Notes under the pieces: model-generated | Told to the model about the DNA's origin: nothing | The model's database searches: none | Seen by the model: the letters and a program-made list of their open reading frames with translations, nothing else | Shown: in pieces, positions 45,463-53,624 of the stretch | Layout of the letters: the number at the start of each line of letters is the position of its first letter | Numbering within the stretch: position 1 is the first letter of the stretch | Translations under genes and position numbers: made by a program | From: Acinetobacter nosocomialis NIPH 2119 | Lineage (GTDB): Bacteria > Pseudomonadota > Gammaproteobacteria > Pseudomonadales > Moraxellaceae | DNA: 64,000 nucleotides | Reading direction: 5' to 3' | NCBI RefSeq assembly: GCF_000368085.1 | Contig: NZ_KB849239.1 | Span: 1,268,269 to 1,332,268 of the forward strand

Positions 45463-47247
45463 TTATTTTTTAATAGGGGTAATATCAAGATATTGCCAGT
45501 TTGTATTCATCATCGGGTGAGGTTTAAAACCCTGAACTTGCGGACGAATCAACCAATTACGAATTCGAGTTACATGAATGATCCAAGGATTGTCTGCTTC
45601 AATCTGGCGATTAAGCTTTTCATAATATGGTAGGCGTTGTTGCGGTGGTAAATGAATGGCCTGAGTATAAAGAGCATCATATGTTTTAGACTGATAACAG
45701 GCATGGTTCCCTTGCCCAGCATTTGGTCCATATAGTAATTGTGCAAAATTATCTCCTTCGGGATAGTCAGCAATCCATGCCCCACTCCAGATCATATATT
45801 TACATTGTGTGGCGGCTTTTAAGTTATCTGCAAAATTACTTACTTTAAAGTCAGCACGAATGCCAATCGCATCTAAATTTTTTTTCCAGAGTTCGGAAAG
45901 AATAACTGCAGCTGAGCTATTTTCATTATTAATTTTTAAAACTAAAGGTTTGCCATTTGGTAAGGTCCGATAGCCATCAGCCCCTTTTTTATAACCATAA
46001 TAATCAAGTAGTTTATTTGCTAGCCGCGGATTATATCCTACGCTACTTTTATACTTCGGGTTATATCCATTTACACCTTCAGGTATAAACATTTCTGCTC
46101 TAACTGCCTGACCTTTATATGCCTGTTTTATGCTTTCTTTTTGGTCATAGGCCAAAGTAATTGCTCTTCGAAGCGCAATTTTTTCAGGGCTAAAACCACC
46201 AATGACAGGATCACGCATATTCATCATGGTATAGGTCATTTCAGGTTCTTTATATGGAAAGTGTTTAATTCCTTTTTTTTGAAAAGAAGCCTTAAGTTGA
46301 TTGCCATCTAAAGCTTGAGGAACAGCATCTGCTGTAAGTTTGTCAAAATCTAATTGACCAGACTGAAAAGCTAACCACCGTGACTGTTGTTCTTCTATAA
46401 TGCTCACTACAACTTTGCCAATTTGTGGCATTTTCTTTCCAGACATTTCTTTAACAAGCTGGTTATCCCACGGTGTTCCTGTTGACTTAAAATTCCAGAC
46501 AAAACCACGATAATCAGGATTGGCAACCAACTCGACCTTACTTCTTGGAACATATTTACTTAACATATACGGTCCGGTACCCACTGGATGCATACCAATA
46601 CGATCACCGTAATAGTCAACAACCTCTTTAGCAACGGCCCCAAAAGCAATATAAGCAAGAATATAAGGAAAATTATAGTCTTGGCGAGTTAACGTAAATT
46701 GTAGAGTATATCGATCAATCGCTTTAAGCCCTGCAATTGGCGCGGCATAATCAAACTTTCCAGTTTTCTTTGCTTGAGCTACCACTGCATCGGCACCCAG
46801 CAATTTTCCATCCAGAAAAGAAACAGAAGGTGCTCGATTTTTAGGGTCTAAAATACGCTTAATTGAATAAATATAATCTTCGGCCACTAACTCACGGCGT
46901 TTGCCTTTAAAGGCAGGATCATCTGTAAAATAAATCCCTGGCTTAATTTTAAATATATAAACTTTACCGTCTTGCTCAACCTTAGGCATGCTTTCAGCCG
47001 TATAAGGAACTAATTGTAATGGACGAGCTAAATAATCATATTTGAGTAGTGGTTCAAAAATAGCTTCTGCAATACTAGCACTATAGAAATTGGTGGTTTT
47101 AACCATGTCAAAACCGTCATCTGGTGCTTCATAGGCAACATGCAAAATCTTGTTTGGTTGTGCTGGCGTAATTGCATAAGCACATGGAATTGAAGTAATA
47201 GCCAAACTTAAAATGGCGAGCTTAAAAAATTTTAATTTCAAGTTCAT
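45463..47247 (-). CDS. Periplasmic oligopeptide-binding protein (ABC solute-binding, family 5), copy 2
   Basis: 594 aa from ATG 47247 (MNLKLKFFKLAILSLAITSI), preceded by GTGGAT; a longer frame to 47295 adds 16 codons before the signal peptide and is unlikely. Same architecture as the copy downstream (GFDMVKTTNFYSASIAEAI, IWSGAWIADYPEGDNFAQLLYG). A tandem duplication with diverged binding sites would widen the range of peptides bound. First gene of the six-gene operon, adjacent to the 782-bp gap. Confidence 0.92.
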   Translation of the reverse strand: MNLKLKFFKLAILSLAITSIPCAYAITPAQPNKILHVAYEAPDDGFDMVKTTNFYSASIAEAIFEPLLKYDYLARPLQLVPYTAESMPKVEQDGKVYIFKIKPGIYFTDDPAFKGKRRELVAEDYIYSIKRILDPKNRAPSVSFLDGKLLGADAVVAQAKKTGKFDYAAPIAGLKAIDRYTLQFTLTRQDYNFPYILAYIAFGAVAKEVVDYYGDRIGMHPVGTGPYMLSKYVPRSKVELVANPDYRGFVWNFKSTGTPWDNQLVKEMSGKKMPQIGKVVVSIIEEQQSRWLAFQSGQLDFDKLTADAVPQALDGNQLKASFQKKGIKHFPYKEPEMTYTMMNMRDPVIGGFSPEKIALRRAITLAYDQKESIKQAYKGQAVRAEMFIPEGVNGYNPKYKSSVGYNPRLANKLLDYYGYKKGADGYRTLPNGKPLVLKINNENSSAAVILSELWKKNLDAIGIRADFKVSNFADNLKAATQCKYMIWSGAWIADYPEGDNFAQLLYGPNAGQGNHACYQSKTYDALYTQAIHLPPQQRLPYYEKLNRQIEADNPWIIHVTRIRNWLIRPQVQGFKPHPMMNTNWQYLDITPIKK

Positions 47248-47573
47248 ATCCACATAACTAATTTTTTTAAAAGATATTAACCTTTTGAGTAACATCTAAA
47301 TCCGCATAAGAAAAGTTCTTTTTTCAGCAGATAGGCCTATTTGGGATTTGGAATTCACTTTCCTTTATCATCTTTTTATTTGATCAAATGGAAAAATAAA
47401 TTCAAGTACCCAGAGTTTTGTAACTACTGAATATAAAGCGAATTTCATGCCATCTATTGGTATTCATAATAAAATATTTAAGATTATTCGAAATTCATAT
47501 TTTTATTAGGTACTTAAATCCGTTTGAACTATATAAATAAAAGTTACTTTTTGCCAAATATTATATTTGTATA

Positions 47574-47589
47574 TGTTAATCATTTAACA
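47574..47589. repeat. Palindrome TGTTAA-N4-TTAACA
   Basis: 16-base perfect dyad in the divergent control region, 385 bases upstream of the sigma-54 promoter. Candidate operator or enhancer for a dimeric regulator; chance is possible in AT-rich DNA. Confidence 0.35.
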
Positions 47590-47960
47590 TCTTAAATGCA
47601 CAAAAAAAATACATTGATGATTCATAATGCATCATATTAATTCATTTGTACCAAATAAAAAATATAAATTTAATTATTTGATATTTAAATAAAATTATGT
47701 GAAAAAATCTTACAGAAAATAGTATAACATTACATATAGTAAAGTTCTAAAACGATACATTTTTATTTATTAAGTATGTGAAGTGTCCATTAATGTATAT
47801 TTTTTATACAAATAAATTTGAAACTTTTAGCCAATATAAAAAAATTTGCCAAACGGAAAATTTATTTTTCATCAAAACAAATAAAGACTCTGTCTTTAAA
47901 CATAATAAAATCAATATTTATCAGTATTTTGCATAAACTAAAAAAAGAAAAATATATAGT

Positions 47961-47976
47961 TGGCACTTGCTTTGCT
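47961..47976 (+). promoter_or_regulatory. Sigma-54 (RpoN) promoter of the TonB-dependent receptor
   Basis: TGGCAC (47961-47966), five bases, TTGCT (47972-47976). This keeps the invariant GG and GC 12 bases apart and matches the -24/-12 consensus. Transcription should start near 47987, 43 bases before the ATG at 48030. Such promoters need an enhancer-binding ATPase, and none is encoded in the window. Confidence 0.85.
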
Positions 47977-48029
47977 TAAAAGCATTACAGCAATATCGCT
48001 AACTACAACAAAAAGGGATCAAGTCCACG

Positions 48030-50702
48030 ATGAAAAAAAAATACAATGTTCGATCTCAGGTAACCCCCAAGATCGGCAAGACAATACTTAAATTAAGTAC
48101 CCTTAGTTTAAGCATGATGTGTCTTACCATGGCACAAGCAGCAGAAACTGAACAAACAAGTAATGATGACAAACCAGCAAAAGTTGTAAAAGTTGCCGTT
48201 ACAGGCTCTTCAATCAAAGGGGTTGCTGCACAAAGTGCTTCACCAATTACCGTTGTAAAAGTTGATGAAATTTTAAAACAAGGGGTAACTTCAACTGAAG
48301 AAGCATTAGCTAAGATTAGTGCAAACCAATCAAACTTCGTAACTGCTAGCAACGTGGGCGCTAGTAAAACTGTGGGGTCAGCAGCAAACCTAAGAGCTTT
48401 AGGGGCAAACAAAACTCTTATTTTACTGAATGGTCGTAGATTAGCTGCCAATGCATACGATAGCGGAGTAACCAATTTAAATATTATTCCACTCGCTATG
48501 TTAGACCGTATTGAAGTTTTACGTGATGGTGCTTCTTCCATTTATGGAACAGATGCAATCGGTGGGGTTATCAACTTCATTACTAAAAAGCAGTTTACGG
48601 GTCTTAACTTAACTGCTGGGTATCAAAAACCAGAAGAAAAAGGTGGAGATCAACAAGACTACAGCATTTTCGGCGGTTTTGGTGACTTAGAGGAAAATGG
48701 CTATAACGTTTTTGGAGTTGTCGATTACCGAAAAGGCGATGATGTCATGGCCCAAGACCGTAAAGTCAGTCGACGTGGAGGCATATTACCTGAATTAGGT
48801 GTAAATAAAACCAGTAGTGGTTCATTCCCAGCCAATGTTCCAGGTTTAGGCAATCCTTATGCATCTATAGGTTGTAGCAATGACCCTCTAGTCAGCAGTC
48901 CTGATGGCAAAACTTGTAGATATAACAGCCAGGCTGTTATTGGAATTGTTCCAAAAACAGAAGATATTTCTGTAATGGGCCGTGCTACTTTTAAACTCAG
49001 CGATAATTTTAATGCAATTGCTGAATATTTATATGCAAGAAATGAGGTTACCACTTCAGTAGCACCAGATGTATTCTTTGATTTAACACTAGATCCTAGT
49101 AGTAAATATTATCCAGGAAATGGCATAACTCCTGCTCTTGCTGGTGCAACGGGCCCTATTGATCTTTATTTACGTTCACAAGCTGGTAATCGTATCAGTA
49201 ATAGTATTAACCAGTCACATCGAATATTTGCCGGTATTGAAGGTGAAACTCATGGCTGGGATATCAATTCAGGTGTGACTTATGCGCATAGTAGTGCCTC
49301 TGATGCTATCTTGAGTGGATATTTAGACTATGACAAAACTCAAGAGGCTTTAAACAATGGCACCTTAAATCCGTTCGGACCGCAAAATTCTGAAGATGCT
49401 GGTGTATGGGATCAACTAGGTGTTAAAGGCAAATATTTAAAAGCCAACTTAGATACTACAACTGTCGATTTCACTGCAAGTCGATCTATTTTCAAACTAC
49501 CAGCAGGTGATGTCGGATTCGCCGTTGGAGCAAGCTATCGTTATGAAGATTGGACTTCAAAGGTAGTTGCAGATGTTGCTCGACTAGCTCCTAGTACAGG
49601 TACTGATCCAGACGAACCAGAAAACAAGGGCGATCGTAATATCAAATCGGTATTTACCGAATTCCACATTCCACTGCACAAAACTTTAGAAGCTCAAATT
49701 GCTGCTCGTTATGATGACTATAACGATTTTGGCGATACGTTTAATCCAAAATTTGCACTTCGTTGGGAGCCGATTAAACAGTTAATGTTCCGTACCACTT
49801 ATAGTACAGGTTTCAGAGCTCCTACACTTTGGGAGGTTAATGGACCAAATTCAGTAACGAATACAGGTGCGACATATGATGACCCAGCACTTTGTCCTGG
49901 AGGAGTTGTACAACCTGGTGGTAAACAAGAGCGCGACTGTAATATGCAGTTCAAACGCCAAAATGGTGGGAATAAGAGTTTAAATCCAGAAGAGTCTAAA
50001 TCTTTTACAGCGGGCTTAGTATTTGAACCTGTGAAAAATTTAGCCTTCACTCTTGATTACTTTAATATAGAAGTGGATAAGCAAATTGCTACTCTATCTG
50101 AAGCAGCTATATTTGCAGATCCTGTGAAATATGCAGACAAATTTGTACGTAATGCTGACGGCTCACTAAATTATATTATTACCACACAACAAAATTTAGG
50201 TGGCATTAAAACATCTGGTTTTGATGTGGGCTTAAGTTGGGTTTCACCAATGACTGCCACAGGCCGATTTGGTTTCAATATTGATGGTACATATATCACT
50301 GACTACAAATATCAAGCAGAACCAGATGGTGACTGGAAAGGTGTTGCAGGGTCATATAGCGGCTTAGATTATCAATCGATTATTTTGCGCTGGAAACATA
50401 CCGCAAACCTGAACTGGAATTACGAAAACTGGGCTTTAAACCTACAACAAAACTTCTCTCGTGGTTATCAAGATCAAAATGCAAATGATCAAAACCATAG
50501 AGTAAGTGACTATACAACCTACAATATTTCAGGAACTTACAAAGGATTTAAAAATCTAGAGTTAACAGCAGGTATTAAAAATATATTTGATGAAGATCCA
50601 CCTGCTTCTAACGTAATTGATAACTTCCAAATGGGTTATGACCCACGTTACGCAGATCCTTTAGGACGTACTTACTTTGTACGAGGTACATATAAGTTCT
50701 AA
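48030..50702 (+). CDS. TonB-dependent outer-membrane receptor
   Basis: 890 aa. An N-terminal signal region ends around MAQAAETEQ. A candidate TonB box (KVVKVAVTGSSI) precedes the plug, which has NLRALGANKTLILLNGRRL and NIIPLAMLDRIEVLRDGASS, followed by the IYGTDAIGGVINFIT segment. A 22-strand barrel region follows and ends in the aromatic ...GRTYFVRGTYKF. The plug type belongs to the large group that also imports non-siderophore substrates (sugars, peptides, nucleotides). No Fur box is visible and the promoter is sigma-54, so iron is less likely. It precedes its own energy genes by 86 bp. Confidence 0.93.
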   Translation: MKKKYNVRSQVTPKIGKTILKLSTLSLSMMCLTMAQAAETEQTSNDDKPAKVVKVAVTGSSIKGVAAQSASPITVVKVDEILKQGVTSTEEALAKISANQSNFVTASNVGASKTVGSAANLRALGANKTLILLNGRRLAANAYDSGVTNLNIIPLAMLDRIEVLRDGASSIYGTDAIGGVINFITKKQFTGLNLTAGYQKPEEKGGDQQDYSIFGGFGDLEENGYNVFGVVDYRKGDDVMAQDRKVSRRGGILPELGVNKTSSGSFPANVPGLGNPYASIGCSNDPLVSSPDGKTCRYNSQAVIGIVPKTEDISVMGRATFKLSDNFNAIAEYLYARNEVTTSVAPDVFFDLTLDPSSKYYPGNGITPALAGATGPIDLYLRSQAGNRISNSINQSHRIFAGIEGETHGWDINSGVTYAHSSASDAILSGYLDYDKTQEALNNGTLNPFGPQNSEDAGVWDQLGVKGKYLKANLDTTTVDFTASRSIFKLPAGDVGFAVGASYRYEDWTSKVVADVARLAPSTGTDPDEPENKGDRNIKSVFTEFHIPLHKTLEAQIAARYDDYNDFGDTFNPKFALRWEPIKQLMFRTTYSTGFRAPTLWEVNGPNSVTNTGATYDDPALCPGGVVQPGGKQERDCNMQFKRQNGGNKSLNPEESKSFTAGLVFEPVKNLAFTLDYFNIEVDKQIATLSEAAIFADPVKYADKFVRNADGSLNYIITTQQNLGGIKTSGFDVGLSWVSPMTATGRFGFNIDGTYITDYKYQAEPDGDWKGVAGSYSGLDYQSIILRWKHTANLNWNYENWALNLQQNFSRGYQDQNANDQNHRVSDYTTYNISGTYKGFKNLELTAGIKNIFDEDPPASNVIDNFQMGYDPRYADPLGRTYFVRGTYKF

Positions 50703-50812
50703 ATGGTTGTTCTGCAAATATAACTGTCAAAAGTTAGTTTGCAGAACAAATACTCATTCTTAGCCAAACAGTCATTTTAAAAAATTGTTTGTCTACAGTT
50801 TCAGGAGTAACT

Positions 50813-51529
50813 ATGGGCATGACTTTTACAGACATAGAAAATAAATCTGCCAAACGCCTTATTGGTATTGGCGCAGTACTTTTTCTGCATCTTCTTGTTG
50901 CCTATATTCTGATGTCAGGTTTAGCAAACAATATTCAAAAACCAGCAGAAAAACCTGTGGAATTACAAATTATTCAGGATATTAAACCGCCTCCTCCACC
51001 AAAACCAGAGGAGCCAAAACCTAAGGAAAAACCACCGGAGCCGCCAAAAATGGTCGAAAAGGTTGCCAAGGTTCCTGAGCCGCCTAAACAGGTAGAAAAA
51101 GTAACGACACCGGTACAAAAAACTACTCCGGTAGCTCAACCGACTAAAGTCGCTACTCCGGCTCCTGCTGCACCTAGTACTCCTTCTCCGAGCCCTGTTG
51201 CTGCACCCGCTCCAGTGGCGGCTGCTGCACCAGCACCTAAACCAACTGGCGTGACTCGTGGCGTTTCAGAAGGTTCCGCAGGTTGTGAAAAACCAGAATA
51301 TCCTCGCGAAGCACTGATGAATGAAGAACAAGGTACGGTACGTATACGTGTTTTAGTTGATACATCCGGCAAAGTTATTGATGCCAAAGTGAAAAAATCG
51401 AGTGGCAGTAAAACCTTAGACAAAGCGGCAACTAAAGCTTACAGCTTATGTACATTCAAACCAGCAATGAAAGATGGCGTGCCTCAGCAGGACTGGTATG
51501 AAATTGAATATCCATTCGTAATTGAATAA
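50813..51529 (+). CDS. tonB: TonB energy-transducing protein
   Basis: 238 aa from ATG 50813, which has AGGAG 5 bases upstream; the frame opens at 50789. It has one membrane helix (LIGIGAVLFLHLLVAYILMSG), a long Pro/Lys-rich periplasmic arm (PPPPPKPEEPKPKEKPPEPP, then many AP repeats) and a C-terminal TonB fold with CEKPEYPREALMNEEQGTVRIR. It couples the proton-motive force, through ExbBD, to the receptor. It corresponds in gene content to the TonB3 cluster reported for A. baumannii. Confidence 0.93.
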   Translation: MGMTFTDIENKSAKRLIGIGAVLFLHLLVAYILMSGLANNIQKPAEKPVELQIIQDIKPPPPPKPEEPKPKEKPPEPPKMVEKVAKVPEPPKQVEKVTTPVQKTTPVAQPTKVATPAPAAPSTPSPSPVAAPAPVAAAAPAPKPTGVTRGVSEGSAGCEKPEYPREALMNEEQGTVRIRVLVDTSGKVIDAKVKKSSGSKTLDKAATKAYSLCTFKPAMKDGVPQQDWYEIEYPFVIE

Positions 51530-51569
51530 ACAATTGAATGAGTAAGAAATTAAAAATATTGGAGATAAC

Positions 51570-52451
51570 ATGATGAAAAAATCAACTCAACCACTAGTAC
51601 GTTTCGCTTCTGCAAGTTTAATCGCAGCATGCTCACTGCTCCCATTAAGTACAGTTTTTGCAGAAGAAACCAGTAATACTCCTGTTGCAACAGCAACTAC
51701 TGAAGCGGCTTCAAACGCAAGTACTCCTACTCCGCCTCCAAAGCCTGCAACGAGTGAAACTGTTAAAAACCCTTATGGTCTAGAAGCTCTTTGGCGTGAA
51801 GGTGATTTAGTTGCTAAATCTACCCTATTCATACTCGTACTTATGTCTATTGGTACGTGGTACATCATTGTCTCTAAATTCTTACAACAAGCAAAAGTAA
51901 AACGCCAAGGTAAAGAAGCAGAAAAAAGTTTTTGGGAAGCCACTTCTCTTGATAATGCCACTGACGGTTTGGAACAAAGTAGCGCATATCGTTTTATTGC
52001 GGAAAAAGGTATTAACTCAACTAAATCACACGGCGGTTCATTACTTGAACGCATTGACTTTAATACTTGGGTCAGCATTTCAATACAACGTGCGATTGAA
52101 AAAGTACAAAACCATTTAGGTGGAGGTCTAGCCTTTCTAGCAACGGTTGGATCTACTGCACCTTTCGTGGGTCTATTCGGAACAGTATGGGGAATCTATC
52201 ACGCGTTAACTGCTATCGGGATTTCAGGTCAAGCATCTATTGATAAAGTAGCAGGACCTGTTGGTGAAGCACTTATTATGACTGCTATTGGTCTTGCAGT
52301 TGCAGTACCGGCTGTACTTGGTTACAACTGGTTGACTCGACGCAATAAAGCAGTAATGGAAAACGTCCGTTCATTTGGTTCAGATTTACATGCAGTTTTA
52401 TTAAGCGGTGAAATTAATACCAATAATTCAGTTAACCGCAGCATTAAATAA
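51570..52451 (+). CDS. exbB: ExbB proton-channel subunit with N-terminal signal peptide
   Basis: 293 aa, longer than enterobacterial ExbB (244). The N-terminal signal and Thr/Pro/Ala linker (about 1-75) precede the first membrane helix (ATFxx... VAKSTLFILVLMSIGTWYI). Helices 2 and 3 lie in LAFLATVGSTAPFVGLFGTVWGIYHAL and ALIMTAIGLAVAVPAVLGYNW, which line the pentameric pore. The ATG is preceded by GGAGATAAC. Encoded 40 bases after tonB. Confidence 0.94.
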   Translation: MMKKSTQPLVRFASASLIAACSLLPLSTVFAEETSNTPVATATTEAASNASTPTPPPKPATSETVKNPYGLEALWREGDLVAKSTLFILVLMSIGTWYIIVSKFLQQAKVKRQGKEAEKSFWEATSLDNATDGLEQSSAYRFIAEKGINSTKSHGGSLLERIDFNTWVSISIQRAIEKVQNHLGGGLAFLATVGSTAPFVGLFGTVWGIYHALTAIGISGQASIDKVAGPVGEALIMTAIGLAVAVPAVLGYNWLTRRNKAVMENVRSFGSDLHAVLLSGEINTNNSVNRSIK

Positions 52452-52466
52452 TAAGGAGCAAACATT

Positions 52467-52889
52467 ATGGGTATGAGTGTTGGTTCTGAAGATGATGACG
52501 AAATGATTGGAACAATTAATACGACACCTTTGGTGGACGTCATGTTAGTTCTACTTATTATTTTTCTTATTACTATTCCGGTAGTTACTCATACAGTTCC
52601 GGTGAAACTACCAGAAGAAAAGAATACGCCGTATGCAACCACACCTGAAAATATTCAACTCTCAGTTAATAAGAAAGGCGATATTTTCTGGAACGAAAGT
52701 TATGTACCAAATAAAGAAATACTGTTAGCAAAATTGCAGGCTGTAGCACAAAAAAGACCACAGCCAGAAGTACATATTCGAGGAGATCAGCTTACCCATT
52801 TTGAAGCGATAGATCAGGTCATTAGTACGACCAAACAAGCTGGTATTGGCAAAATTGCCTTTGTTACTACACCTCCAGCCACCCCGTAA
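52467..52889 (+). CDS. exbD: ExbD biopolymer transport protein, first copy
   Basis: 140 aa: one membrane helix with the proton-carrying Asp in NTTPLVDVMLVLLIIFLITIPV (Asp in PLVDVM), then a periplasmic domain. The segment MGMSVGSEDDDE precedes the helix. 15 bases after exbB. A second exbD follows. Confidence 0.95.
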   Translation: MGMSVGSEDDDEMIGTINTTPLVDVMLVLLIIFLITIPVVTHTVPVKLPEEKNTPYATTPENIQLSVNKKGDIFWNESYVPNKEILLAKLQAVAQKRPQPEVHIRGDQLTHFEAIDQVISTTKQAGIGKIAFVTTPPATP

Positions 52890-52908
52890 TGATTTTAAGG
52901 AGAATTTT

Positions 52909-53322
52909 ATGGGTATGAATGTCGGTTCAAATAATGATGACGATGTGATGTTGGAAGTCAACATGACACCGCTTATTGATGTCATGTTGGTACTCATTAT
53001 TATGTTTATTATTACCATACCTGCACCAAACAACGCGATTAATATTAATTTGCCAAATGGCACACCGCCACCAACAAATGAAAAGCCACCTGAAGTGATT
53101 GATGTAAGAATTGATGCAACAGGCAAAGTATTTTGGAATAACCAAGCGGTTTCGGACCGAAAGGCACTAGAGACTTTATTTCAAGGTGTTGTTGCAAAAA
53201 AAGATCAAGACCAGATCAAACTCAAACCAGACCAGATGGCTGAATATAAAAATGTAGCGATGGTTATGGCTACAGCACAGCGTTTAGGTGTTACTAAAAT
53301 TGGAATTGTAAGTAGCAACTAG
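52909..53322 (+). CDS. exbD: ExbD biopolymer transport protein, second copy
   Basis: 138 codons from ATG 52909, which lies after AAGGAGAATTTT; the open frame begins at 52846 inside the previous gene, and that start is rejected. N-terminus MGMNVGSNNDDDVMLEVN; the helix holds the same PLIDVM motif. The two ExbD proteins differ in the periplasmic part, so they may form mixed dimers inside the ExbB pentamer. Confidence 0.93.
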   Translation: MGMNVGSNNDDDVMLEVNMTPLIDVMLVLIIMFIITIPAPNNAININLPNGTPPPTNEKPPEVIDVRIDATGKVFWNNQAVSDRKALETLFQGVVAKKDQDQIKLKPDQMAEYKNVAMVMATAQRLGVTKIGIVSSN

Positions 53323-53356
53323 TATTTCTTTTAATTTATATAGCTCCATTATCTCC

Positions 53357-53390
53357 AACGCTAACTTGAATTTTCAGTTAGCGTTTTTTT
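53357..53390 (+). terminator. Terminator of the tonB-exbB-exbD cluster
   Basis: AACGCTAACT / AGTTAGCGTT arms, 9-base loop, then seven Ts. On the minus strand its sequence is the end of the GNAT remnant (stop at 53378). Confidence 0.9.
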
Positions 53391-53521
53391 GAAGTATCCT
53401 CCACTTTAGACTCAGCAATAGAATATACATTTGGTGCAACATAGTCCTTTTGAGAATCATCTAATGATAATTTTGCGCATAGAAGCCAATTCTCACGATC
53501 GAGATTTTTTAAGTTAATCAA
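53378..53521 (-). pseudogene. Remnant of a GNAT N-acetyltransferase (N-terminal about 47 codons)
   Basis: Minus-strand frame from TTG 53521 (with AAAGGA 7 bases upstream) reads LKNLDRENWLLCAKLSLDD, then QKDYVAPNVYSIAES. The pattern ENWxxCxxLx and Q..(F/Y)VAPN.YS is the N-terminus of BltD/PaiA-like diamine or spermidine acetyltransferases. The frame stops after KKR inside the exbD terminator, about 110 codons short of a full GNAT protein. The acetyl-CoA binding region is gone. I read it as a gene whose 3' part was lost by deletion or cluster insertion. Confidence 0.6.
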
Positions 53522-53583
53522 ACTTGAAATCCTTTATTTATAAATTCACACCTTATCTGTAAGCACAAAATATACCGAAAATA

Positions 53584-53612
53584 AAAAAAGCCTCCGAAGA
53601 GGCTTTTTTTAT
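53584..53612 (-). terminator. Terminator after glcB
   Basis: AAAAAAAGCCTC-CGAA-GAGGCTTTTTTT hairpin, directly past the stop of the malate synthase gene on the minus strand. Confidence 0.9.
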
Positions 53613-53624
53613 AACAGGTTTAAA

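Larger units (their letters stand above)
47248..48029. other. 782-bp AT-rich gap between divergent peptide-transport and TonB clusters
   Basis: No gene is supported. Contents: upstream region of the ABC operon (47248 to about 47450); a palindrome TGTTAA-TCAT-TTAACA (47574-47589); very AT-rich sequence with runs of A and T; and the sigma-54 promoter of the receptor at 47961-47976. Its length suits enhancer sites for an RpoN activator and DNA bending, but I cannot name the activator. Confidence 0.6.

Noticed and set aside
47700..48029. Fur box upstream of the TonB-dependent receptor
   Set aside because: The AT-rich region contains partial TAAT repeats but nothing near the 19-base consensus, unlike the site at 7659.
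51000..51240. Repeat array within tonB
   Set aside because: It is the usual Pro/Lys/Ala-rich coding segment of TonB, not a CRISPR or mobile repeat.
52846..52908. Longer start for the second ExbD
   Set aside because: The extension lies inside the first exbD and lacks a ribosome-binding site; the ATG at 52909 has AAGGAG and the MGMNVGSN start parallel to the first copy.
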